42,224 nt of DNA from an uncultured Lachnospiraceae bacterium (lineage in GTDB: Bacteria; Bacillota; Clostridia; Lachnospirales; Lachnospiraceae). The position numbers and the translations under genes are program-made. The stretch spans positions 1-42,224 of the forward strand of contig CANQHX010000009.1 in assembly GCA_947623905.1 (NCBI GenBank). Reading direction: 5' to 3'. Under the pieces are notes generated by a model. It was not told where the DNA came from. It was given only the letters and a program-made list of their open reading frames with translations, and did no database searches. How positions within the stretch are numbered: the first letter of the stretch is position 1; every line of letters starts with the position of its first letter. This document shows positions 35,178-42,224 of the stretch, in pieces.

Positions 35178-36668
35178 TTAATTGTCGTAAAATGCATTGA
35201 GGATCTTTTTTGCCACCGGCACGGCGTACTCGCTGCCGGACCCCGCCTCCTCCAGGATCACGCTGATGGCGATCTGAGGATCCTCCACGGGGGAAAAGCA
35301 CACGAACCAGGAATGGCTGTTGCCCTTTTTTGTGCCGTATTCGGCGGAACCGGTCTTGCCGGCCACACTGTAAGCGTCCGTATTGAGGGAGGTTGCCGTC
35401 CCCTCGGTGACTACTTTTCGCATGAACTGCTTCAGGATCTGTGCCTCGGACTGGCTGATGACCGTGCCCAGCTTCTCCGGAGAAAAGCTCCGCACCACCG
35501 TACCGTTATGGGTTTCCACTCTTGACACCAGATAGGGACGCATCATCACCCCGTTGTTGCCGATGGCAGCCGCCATGATCGCCATGTGAAGGGGCGTCAC
35601 CAGCGTATCGCCCTGTCCGATGACTGTCTGCATGAGCTTTTCCGTATCCGTCGCCCGGGAAAGGGCGCTGATGCTCTTGGAGCAGGCAAGGTTCAGCGGG
35701 ATCTTTTCGTTGAACAGAAAATCGCCGCAGACCTTCCGGAGGGTATTGATCTCCACCTGGGTCCCCACATTTACAAAAGAGGAATTGCAGGACTGAGCAA
35801 AAGAACTCTCCAGTGTCAGCGCTCCGTGAGCGTGGTTGTGATAACAGTTAATGGTTATGTCATCCATTGTGATGGAACCGGTGCAGTTGTACTGATAGTC
35901 CAGATACTGGTCGTTGTTCTGGCGCAGGTACCCGATGGTAGTCAGGATCTTAAATATGGAGCCGGGAGGATACAGACCCTGGGTGGCACGGTTCAGAAGG
36001 GATGTATCGTCAGCCGCCTCATCGGATGTATAGTAATCCCACATCTCCGGGATGGAATTGGGATCGTAGTCCGGCTTTGACACCATGGCGAGGATCGCCC
36101 CGGTCTTGGGATCCATCACCACGGCAGCGCCTTTGTTATCGCCGAGAGCGTCGCTGGCCGCCTGCTGCAGCTTCACATTCAGCGTGGTGATCACATTGTC
36201 GCCGATGTTCTTTTCATGGAGCAGATCCTTCTGTACCTGTTCTACAAACAGGCTGTGGCTCATGAGCAGGTTGATGTTGTTGGACGCCTCCATGCCGGCG
36301 CCGCCGTTTAAGCTGTAGCCTACCACATGGCTGAACAGCCGTCCGTAAGGATAGGTGCGGTATTCTTCCCCGTTTTCGTCAAACTCCGTTTTTGCCAGAG
36401 TTTCGCCGTCCTCGGTGATAATGGATCCCCGCACTACCTTTTCCGCCAGCAGATTCTGCCTGCGGCGGTTATAGGGACTGTTGGCCATATTGTCCCCCTG
36501 GCACACAAGTATGTATATCAGATATCCGGCCAGGGAAAGGAAAACGCACACGAACAGAACGGAAACAATGAGCACAGGACGGTTGCGCCTCCTGGCTTCC
36601 GTTTCCGCCTTTTTTCCCGCATCTTTTCCCGCCGGTTTATTGTTGTTGTCTTTTTTCCAAAACGCCAT
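35178..36668 (-). CDS. Class B penicillin-binding protein (PbpA/FtsI-like transpeptidase)
   Basis: A 496-residue PBP. A basic cytoplasmic start and one membrane segment (about residues 31-54) precede a short dimerisation part and the transpeptidase domain with S237-x2-K240 (PPGSIFK), S293-x-N295 (SCN) and K438-T-G. It cross-links peptidoglycan outside the cell. The gene directly upstream encodes an FtsW/RodA protein, the glycosyltransferase partner of class B PBPs, so the two likely form one SEDS-bPBP pair. At under 500 residues it is short, as in the PbpA group. Its start lies 26 bp after the FtsW/RodA stop. Confidence 0.91.
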   Translation of the reverse strand: MAFWKKDNNNKPAGKDAGKKAETEARRRNRPVLIVSVLFVCVFLSLAGYLIYILVCQGDNMANSPYNRRRQNLLAEKVVRGSIITEDGETLAKTEFDENGEEYRTYPYGRLFSHVVGYSLNGGAGMEASNNINLLMSHSLFVEQVQKDLLHEKNIGDNVITTLNVKLQQAASDALGDNKGAAVVMDPKTGAILAMVSKPDYDPNSIPEMWDYYTSDEAADDTSLLNRATQGLYPPGSIFKILTTIGYLRQNNDQYLDYQYNCTGSITMDDITINCYHNHAHGALTLESSFAQSCNSSFVNVGTQVEINTLRKVCGDFLFNEKIPLNLACSKSISALSRATDTEKLMQTVIGQGDTLVTPLHMAIMAAAIGNNGVMMRPYLVSRVETHNGTVVRSFSPEKLGTVISQSEAQILKQFMRKVVTEGTATSLNTDAYSVAGKTGSAEYGTKKGNSHSWFVCFSPVEDPQIAISVILEEAGSGSEYAVPVAKKILNAFYDN

Positions 36669-36694
36669 GCCGCATCCCTCCGCTTCAGGTCCTT

Positions 36695-37999
36695 CTACTC
36701 ATCCTGTTTCAAGATATACAGCCCCTGGATGATGGCGAACATGATCAGGGAGCTCAATACGGAACTGCCGCCATAGCTCACGAGAGGCAGGGGCACGCCG
36801 GTAAGGGGGATGAACTTGATATCCCCTCCGATGGTGAGAAATACCTGGAAAATATAAGTGACGGACAGCCCGACGGAAGCCAGGCGGTAAAACGGATCCG
36901 TCAGTTTCAGGGAAATATTGATAAACATGAGAAAACAGCTGAGACACACCAGCACAAGACACAGGGCGAACAGCACGCCCATCTCCTCGCAGATGGCCGA
37001 AAACACAAAATCCTTCATCGCTACCGGTATCGTATTGGGGGCTCCCTCAAACAGTCCCATGCCGAACCATCCGCCGGTCGTGATGGCGAACAGCGACTGG
37101 GAAAGCTGGCTGGTATCATTTTTCAGCGTGTCAAAGGGCGTGGTCCACGTCTGCACCCGCACCCGCACATGGCTGAACAGATAGTAAGCGGCAACCGCCG
37201 CCGCGGAAAAAAAGCCGAGACCGGCCGCCACATACCCTGCCTTTCTCGTGGCCACGAACAGCATGGCCATGTAAACGACAAAATAGATCAGGGCGCTGCC
37301 CAGATCCCTGGCCACTACGAGCACGAGCACATGGGCTGCCGCCAGCACCGTGGCGAGAGCAATGCGGGGGAACTGCAGGTCCTCCGCGGACAACATGCCT
37401 GCCACAAAAAACACAAACAGGATCTTGATAAACTCATTGGGCGCCAGGGTGACGCCTCCCACGGTAAAACTGATCTTGGAGCCAAAGGTAGTGGCGCCCA
37501 GAACGGTGACGATGATCAGCAGGCCAAGTCCCACGGACAGATAGACCCATGTAAGCTTTTTCAGGAACGTCCATTTCCGGATGATCACCGGGACCACAAA
37601 GGACAGAACGATACCTGCCGCCGCGATGATAAACTGCTTGATGCACCGCTCGCTTTCCAGCCGGTAGAGGATCACAAACCCGATGCTCAGCAGAAAACAC
37701 ATGTTGTTGACAAGCAGGCGGGAGCATCTGGGGTAAAAGGCCCTGTAAGCAATGAGCGTGCCCGCCAGGAGGGCTACCTGGGCGGCGTAAAAAATGAGGA
37801 TCACAAGGGACTGCTCGCGACAGAACATCACGGCATAGGAAATCAGATGGAACAAAAACAGCAGCACAATCTGCTTCGCGTACAGCCCGCTTCTCTCCTC
37901 CTCTGTTTTTTTGCTGAATACATAAAATCCCAGAAAGGTATACAGAGCCGCTGTCAGTAAAATGGCATATTTTGAAACACTCGTAATGATCTCCAGCAT
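36695..37999 (-). CDS. FtsW/RodA/SpoVE-family peptidoglycan glycosyltransferase
   Basis: A 434-residue polytopic SEDS protein with about ten to twelve membrane segments. Family motifs include LAPNEFIKILFVFFVAGML, ARDLGSALIYFVVYMAMLFVAT, IPVAMKDFVFSAICEEMG and the C-terminal GVPLPLVSYGGSSVLSSLIMFAIIQG. It polymerises lipid II together with the class B PBP encoded next. ATG 37999 has GGAGAGG upstream. FtsW, RodA and SpoVE cannot be told apart safely; the pairing with a short PbpA-like PBP outside the division cluster suggests a paralogue. Confidence 0.92.
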   Translation of the reverse strand: MLEIITSVSKYAILLTAALYTFLGFYVFSKKTEEERSGLYAKQIVLLFLFHLISYAVMFCREQSLVILIFYAAQVALLAGTLIAYRAFYPRCSRLLVNNMCFLLSIGFVILYRLESERCIKQFIIAAAGIVLSFVVPVIIRKWTFLKKLTWVYLSVGLGLLIIVTVLGATTFGSKISFTVGGVTLAPNEFIKILFVFFVAGMLSAEDLQFPRIALATVLAAAHVLVLVVARDLGSALIYFVVYMAMLFVATRKAGYVAAGLGFFSAAAVAAYYLFSHVRVRVQTWTTPFDTLKNDTSQLSQSLFAITTGGWFGMGLFEGAPNTIPVAMKDFVFSAICEEMGVLFALCLVLVCLSCFLMFINISLKLTDPFYRLASVGLSVTYIFQVFLTIGGDIKFIPLTGVPLPLVSYGGSSVLSSLIMFAIIQGLYILKQDE

Positions 38000-38027
38000 G
38001 GTCTCTGGCCTCTCCTTTCCATAGTTT

Positions 38028-40532
38028 TTATAAAACGCCGTCCGAAAAATGTCCCGTACCGGCCCATGCCGGACGTTTGACCGGTTTTCCCTGCAGGCTG
38101 TCCCGCCACTGTCTCAGCAGCGCGCTGACCTCCCCGGCGTTCTCATCGGTAAAATGCATCCGGGCCACAGGAAATCCGCGGGCCCTGAGCTCCTGCCACC
38201 GGTCCAGCAGCCATACGGGCTGATGGCAGTAAATGATATTATAGCATTCCGCGCATACGTTCTGCACCGAATATTGTCTTCCCTGCCCGTCGGAAAGGGT
38301 AAGGAACGCTCCGTGGTCCGGGAAAGAGATCCCGTCCGGCGCCGCTGCCGGCCCGCCCGCGTTTCCGCAGCCGTATGCCGTCCGTCTGACACATCCGGCA
38401 GACAGCATCACGGGATATCTTCCGTAGATCTGTATTTCCTGCCACTGTCCCGGCTGCAGATCGTATAGTTCTTCCGCGCTGAGCTCCACAGGCGCCGTCA
38501 GGCTGAGGAAGGGGTCCGATCCGCCGGGATCCTCCGTGGGGCCGAAGCACTGCCGGTACCATGCCGCGGCCTCGCGGTTCCAGCTGTACAGGGAATGATT
38601 CAGCACGATATCCGTACGGATGCCATGTTCTCTCATATACTGTATTTCATCAAGAGAATTCAGAACCGCTCCCGCGGCTTCTTCCGGAAAAAACGTTTCG
38701 TATCCTCTCTGTACGGGAGGAAATACATAATAATATGCCGGCTGCTCCGCAGTCCTCCGTCGGACCGCAGTCATGCCATCCTTCCATAGATAATGGGGAA
38801 TGTAGATCCTGTCCGCGAGACCGGAGGAAACCGCTGCCTCCAGCTGCTCCGCGGTAGTGACCCAGACCGCCAGAGAGGAAGCCCGGCGCGTATCCCCGCA
38901 TCCATTCTGCGCCGCCGGAACAGTCCCCTGCGGCAAAGGGGCCTCTTTTTCACAGTCTCCCGCCCTCCGGAAGCTTTCCGTGACCGCTCTCACCATGGCT
39001 TCCGCCCCCTGCCGCTTCAGTTGATTCAGCACCTGTACCGGTACAAACACATTCCCTGTTATGCGGCAGGTCAGCGTATCCCACACAATGGGCAGACTGC
39101 CGGTCTTTCGCATCCGTTCCAGCACCTGGTTTTCCTCTGCCGGGCGGTTCTGTGCCGGAGCAAGAGGATCGCCGGAGCAGAGGACCACCTTCTGTCCGCC
39201 TGCCTCCACGGTCAGCCTTGCCGGCTGTCCTTCCGTCAGTTCCAGATGTCCCTTTGCCGGGATCTGCCGCGGGACCGCCAGCTTTTCATAAAAGCTGCGC
39301 AGAGGCTCGTGCTGCAGCCGGTACAGGGCAAGCTTTCCGGGACGTCCGAGTTTTTCCCATGTCCGCTGTTCTTCCTCTGTGAGCACATAGTGAAACGTGC
39401 TTTCGGTCCACTGCCGTCCCGCGGTGATCTGAAAAACCGAATTCTGGTATCTGTCCCGTCCTTCCAGAAGATCCTGGGGAGATATATCCACGGAAAAATC
39501 CAGGACAGCGGCAGCCCGCCTTCCTCTTCCGGCAGCAGTCATGCGGACCGTTCCGGCCGGAACACCATAATGGTTGGGCTTTTCCCTGGCGATCATTTCC
39601 GCCCCGTTATGCCGGTGAAAATATCCGTCGGTAGAGCCGCCCCGGTTGAAAACCTGCAGCAGCATGCGGATATCCGCCGGATCGACCTTCCAGTTCTCAG
39701 GCGACTGCCGGTACAGGTCCATGTACTTCCGGTACACCGACACCACTGCCGCGGCATACACGGGAGATTTCATGCGGCCTTCTATCTTTAACGACCTGAC
39801 GCCGGAATCCAGTATCTCCGGAAGCAGTTCCAGCGTATTCAGGTCTCTTGGGCTCAGGTAGTAAGCCGGCTCCTTTTGGCGGGACGGAACAGGCTCCTTC
39901 CCGCCGCCGACATTGTCGGGAGATACGGCATATCTCATACGGCAGGGCTGGGCGCATCGTCCCCGGTTGCCGCTCCTGCCGCCGTTTAAACTGCTGAACA
40001 GGCACTGGCCGCTGTAGCAGTAGCAAAGCGCTCCGTGGACAAAGATCTCCAGCTCCGCGCCGGTCTCTTCATAAATCGTCCGGATCTCATCCATGGACAG
40101 TTCCCTTGCCGTCACCACTCTCCGCGCGCCCATTTCCATAAGGAGCCGGACGCCGTAAGCATCGGTTACGGTCATCTGGGTGCTGGCGTGGAGGGGAAGT
40201 CCGGGAAATGTCCTGCGAAAGAGGGAGAACAGTCCCACGTCCTGAATGATCACGCCGTCCAGCCCCCGGCGGTACAAGGGGCGCACCATCTCCACAGCAT
40301 CCGTCATCTCATTCTCCTTCACAAGGGTGTTGACGGTCAGATACAGCTTCTTCCCGTGGAGATGAACATAGTCAATGGCTGTCAGCAGTTCTTCCTCTGT
40401 CAGATTGTCCGCATAGGCTCTGGCGCCAAACCGTCCGCCGCCGCAGTATACCGCGTCGGCCCCTGCCGCGACAGCTCCGTACACGCCTGCCAGGCTGGCG
40501 GCGGGGGCAAGCAGTTCAACTTTCCCCTTCAT
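38028..40532 (-). CDS. U32-family peptidase/RlhA-like protein, long form
   Basis: An 834-residue U32 protein. The N-terminal U32 core has [37 protein letters not shown] and the cysteine-rich [33 protein letters not shown] central region resembles the DUF3656 insert, and the C-terminal part again has cysteine pairs ([13 protein letters not shown]). The related E. coli RlhA hydroxylates 23S rRNA C2501, so an RNA-modifying role is likelier than proteolysis (inference). ATG 40532 overlaps the ruvB end by 17 bp. It sits between ruvB and the SEDS gene. Confidence 0.88.
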   Translation of the reverse strand: MKGKVELLAPAASLAGVYGAVAAGADAVYCGGGRFGARAYADNLTEEELLTAIDYVHLHGKKLYLTVNTLVKENEMTDAVEMVRPLYRRGLDGVIIQDVGLFSLFRRTFPGLPLHASTQMTVTDAYGVRLLMEMGARRVVTARELSMDEIRTIYEETGAELEIFVHGALCYCYSGQCLFSSLNGGRSGNRGRCAQPCRMRYAVSPDNVGGGKEPVPSRQKEPAYYLSPRDLNTLELLPEILDSGVRSLKIEGRMKSPVYAAAVVSVYRKYMDLYRQSPENWKVDPADIRMLLQVFNRGGSTDGYFHRHNGAEMIAREKPNHYGVPAGTVRMTAAGRGRRAAAVLDFSVDISPQDLLEGRDRYQNSVFQITAGRQWTESTFHYVLTEEEQRTWEKLGRPGKLALYRLQHEPLRSFYEKLAVPRQIPAKGHLELTEGQPARLTVEAGGQKVVLCSGDPLAPAQNRPAEENQVLERMRKTGSLPIVWDTLTCRITGNVFVPVQVLNQLKRQGAEAMVRAVTESFRRAGDCEKEAPLPQGTVPAAQNGCGDTRRASSLAVWVTTAEQLEAAVSSGLADRIYIPHYLWKDGMTAVRRRTAEQPAYYYVFPPVQRGYETFFPEEAAGAVLNSLDEIQYMREHGIRTDIVLNHSLYSWNREAAAWYRQCFGPTEDPGGSDPFLSLTAPVELSAEELYDLQPGQWQEIQIYGRYPVMLSAGCVRRTAYGCGNAGGPAAAPDGISFPDHGAFLTLSDGQGRQYSVQNVCAECYNIIYCHQPVWLLDRWQELRARGFPVARMHFTDENAGEVSALLRQWRDSLQGKPVKRPAWAGTGHFSDGVL

Positions 40533-41526
40533 TGGGCACTTCCATTCCGAAATGTTGATAGATGGCAGCGGACACCACCCGGCCTCTGGGCGTACGCTGC
40601 AAAAATCCGTTCTGTATCAGGTAAGGCTCGTACACATCCTCGATGGTGCCGGAATCCTCTCCGATGGCCGCCGACAACGTATCCAGGCCCACCGGTCCCC
40701 CGCCGAACTTCTCCATAATGGTCAGCAGAAGCTTTCTGTCCGTCACGTCCAGCCCCAGCCTGTCCACATCCAGAAGATCCAGGGCGTCCTGGGCCACCTG
40801 TCTGGTGATCACGCCGTCATACTGCACCTGCGCCACATCCCGCACCCGCTTTAGAAAACGGTTGGCAAGCCGGGGCGTGCCGCGGCTCCTGCGGGCGATC
40901 TCCGCGGCGCCTTCCGGTTCTATTTCCACCTGCAGCACCTTCGCCGTGCGCAGGGCGATCTCCGTCAGCTCCTCCACGGTATAATATTCCATGTGGCTGA
41001 TAACGCCAAACCGGTCCCTTAAAGGCGCGGTGAGCATCCCCGCTCTTGTGGTAGCGCCCACCAGGGTAAACCTGGGCAGCTCCAGCCGGATGGACTTGGC
41101 AGTAGCGCCCTTTCCGATCATGATGTCTATGGCAAAATCTTCCATGGCGGGGTACAGCACTTCCTCTACCTGACGGTTGAGGCGGTGGATCTCGTCGATG
41201 AACAGCACGTCCCTGTCCTGCAGCCCGTTGAGGATGGCGGCCAGATCTCCCGGCTTTTCAATGGCCGGGCCGGAGGTGATCTTCAGGCTGGCCCCCATCT
41301 CATTGGCGATGATCCCCGCCAGAGTGGTCTTTCCCAATCCGGGAGGGCCGTAAAACAGCACATGATCCAGAGAATCCTGCCGCTGTCTGGCCGCCTCCAT
41401 GTAGATGTTCAGATTCTGTTTTACTTTTTCCTGTCCGATGTATTCCTTTAACCGGTGAGGCCGCAGGGAGAGTTCCGATGAAAGATCCTCCGGTATGACC
41501 TCCGTGGTAATGATCCGTCTTTCCAT
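40516..41526 (-). CDS. ruvB: Holliday junction branch migration helicase RuvB
   Basis: A 336-residue RuvB, the AAA+ motor that drives branch migration with RuvA. It has Walker [12 protein letters not shown], Walker [11 protein letters not shown], sensor 1 GATTRAGML and the RuvB C-terminal winged helix ([16 protein letters not shown]). GGAGATTT lies before ATG 41526, 13 bp after the ruvA stop. RecU at 8 kb is the matching resolvase; RuvC is absent, as in Firmicutes. Confidence 0.96.
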   Translation of the reverse strand: MERRIITTEVIPEDLSSELSLRPHRLKEYIGQEKVKQNLNIYMEAARQRQDSLDHVLFYGPPGLGKTTLAGIIANEMGASLKITSGPAIEKPGDLAAILNGLQDRDVLFIDEIHRLNRQVEEVLYPAMEDFAIDIMIGKGATAKSIRLELPRFTLVGATTRAGMLTAPLRDRFGVISHMEYYTVEELTEIALRTAKVLQVEIEPEGAAEIARRSRGTPRLANRFLKRVRDVAQVQYDGVITRQVAQDALDLLDVDRLGLDVTDRKLLLTIMEKFGGGPVGLDTLSAAIGEDSGTIEDVYEPYLIQNGFLQRTPRGRVVSAAIYQHFGMEVPNEGES

Positions 41527-41539
41527 GTAAATCTCCTTA

Positions 41540-42139
41540 TCAAAACAGCTGCCGCAGGGCCAGCTTTACCAGCTGATCCGATGGCATCCCTTCCTGGTCC
41601 GGGATGGAGCGGACAGCCTTTGTGGCTTCCGTCACGCCGTAGCCCAGCGCCACCAGCGCCGCCACGGCGTCCGCCGCCTCCCCGCTCTGGGCGCCGGATG
41701 CGTTTGTCTGGGCAAGCCTCTGCGTGAACGCATCCTCCAGCGATACCTTATCCTTCAGCTCTATGATGACCCGCTGGGCAGATTTGGCGCCCACTCCCGG
41801 TGCTTTTGATATGGCCTTCGCATCCTCGGAGAGAATGGCAAATTTCAGGTCGCTCACCGACAGAACGCCGAATATGGCCATGGCCCCCTTCGGGCCGATG
41901 CCGTTGACCTGGATCAGCCGCCGGAACATCTCCAGCTCCTCCCCGGAAAGAAACCCGTACAGCGCCAGGACATCTTCCCTGATATAGAGATGGGTGTACA
42001 GCTGTACCTCGCTGCCCGCGGGGGGCATAGCCTCCAGCGCCAGCCTGGACACACCCACCTGGTACCCTACGCCGTTTACATCCAGCACTACACTGTCGTC
42101 ATCGCACCACGCCAGAGTGCCTTTTAAATATCCGATCAT
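41540..42139 (-). CDS. ruvA: Holliday junction DNA helicase subunit RuvA
   Basis: A 199-residue RuvA that holds the four-way junction. It starts [11 protein letters not shown], has the helix-hairpin-helix repeats ([34 protein letters not shown]) and a C-terminal RuvB-binding domain after a flexible linker. ATG 42139 is preferred over an upstream TTG at 42145 because GAGG lies 7 nt before it. Confidence 0.96.
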   Translation of the reverse strand: MIGYLKGTLAWCDDDSVVLDVNGVGYQVGVSRLALEAMPPAGSEVQLYTHLYIREDVLALYGFLSGEELEMFRRLIQVNGIGPKGAMAIFGVLSVSDLKFAILSEDAKAISKAPGVGAKSAQRVIIELKDKVSLEDAFTQRLAQTNASGAQSGEAADAVAALVALGYGVTEATKAVRSIPDQEGMPSDQLVKLALRQLF

Positions 42140-42166
42140 GATCAAACCTCACATCCGATCTGTTTA

Positions 42167-42224
42167 TTATTGCTTTCCATTCATAACACGTACACGATCC
42201 AGCTGCCGCAGCATCACTTCCGTG
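42167..42224 (-). CDS. C-terminal end of an unidentified gene upstream of ruvA
   Basis: On the minus strand one frame stays open from the window edge to a TAA at 42167-42169 and reads TEVMLRQLDRVRVMNGKQ. Its end lies 27 bp before ruvA, so it may be the operon's upstream gene. The fragment is too short to name and could be a chance open frame. Confidence 0.35.
   Translation of the reverse strand, partial: TEVMLRQLDRVRVMNGKQ

Overview
The window reads as housekeeping chromosome of a GC-leaning Clostridia member, most likely a Lachnospiraceae relative (inference from gene families and order, not from a search). Supporting signs are a short HisG paired with HisZ, the rplU-prp-rpmA-obgE order with an L27 that carries a Prp-cleavable N-terminal extension, RecU, SepF, an RNase E/G next to the TIGR03960/DUF2344 radical SAM pair, strong AGGAGG ribosome binding sites, and frequent TTG/GTG starts. 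I see no phage, insertion sequence, CRISPR array, tRNA or rRNA.

Layout. (1) 1-8.5 kb: the start of an endonuclease IV gene (minus) faces a membrane-anchored M23 peptidase gene across back-to-back promoters. A plus-strand run follows: rRNA m5C methyltransferase, RsuA-type pseudouridine synthase, HAD phosphatase, YgiQ-type radical SAM protein, an unknown two-TM protein, RluA-type pseudouridine synthase and RecU. (2) 8.5-13.6 kb: a histidine operon hisZ-hisG-hisD-hisB-hisIE behind a consensus promoter with a dyad operator; the last gene carries an extra N-terminal HisF/HisA-like barrel that has lost both catalytic aspartates. (3) 13.6-21.9 kb: radical SAM pair, RNase E/G, L21 leader with rplU-prp-rpmA, then obgE, yhbY, nadD, yqeK and rsfS. 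(4) 22-23.8 kb: a GH28-type surface lipoprotein with altered active-site motifs. (5) 23.9-29 kb: a switch zone with lexA and a TtcA-like gene (minus), then dtd, uppP, a Xer-type tyrosine recombinase with an unusually elaborate leader, and a cytidylate-kinase-like gene (plus). (6) 29-42.2 kb, all minus: RluD-type synthase, lspA, aroB; sepF, YggS, an HlyD-like adaptor; a Nudix hydrolase; then, reading leftward from the right edge, ruvA-ruvB-U32 peptidase-FtsW/RodA-class B PBP.

The strand pattern is convergent: almost everything left of about 23.8 kb is plus and almost everything right of about 29 kb is minus. At the centre sits the Xer-type recombinase. Its leader holds a 28-bp imperfect palindrome with an 11-6-11 layout like a Xer site, further copies of the same half-site, near-DnaA-box nonamers and an attenuator-like hairpin. 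This leader is the most promising undescribed element. The inactive HisF-like domain fused to HisIE, the his operator dyad and the atypical GH28 lipoprotein come next.
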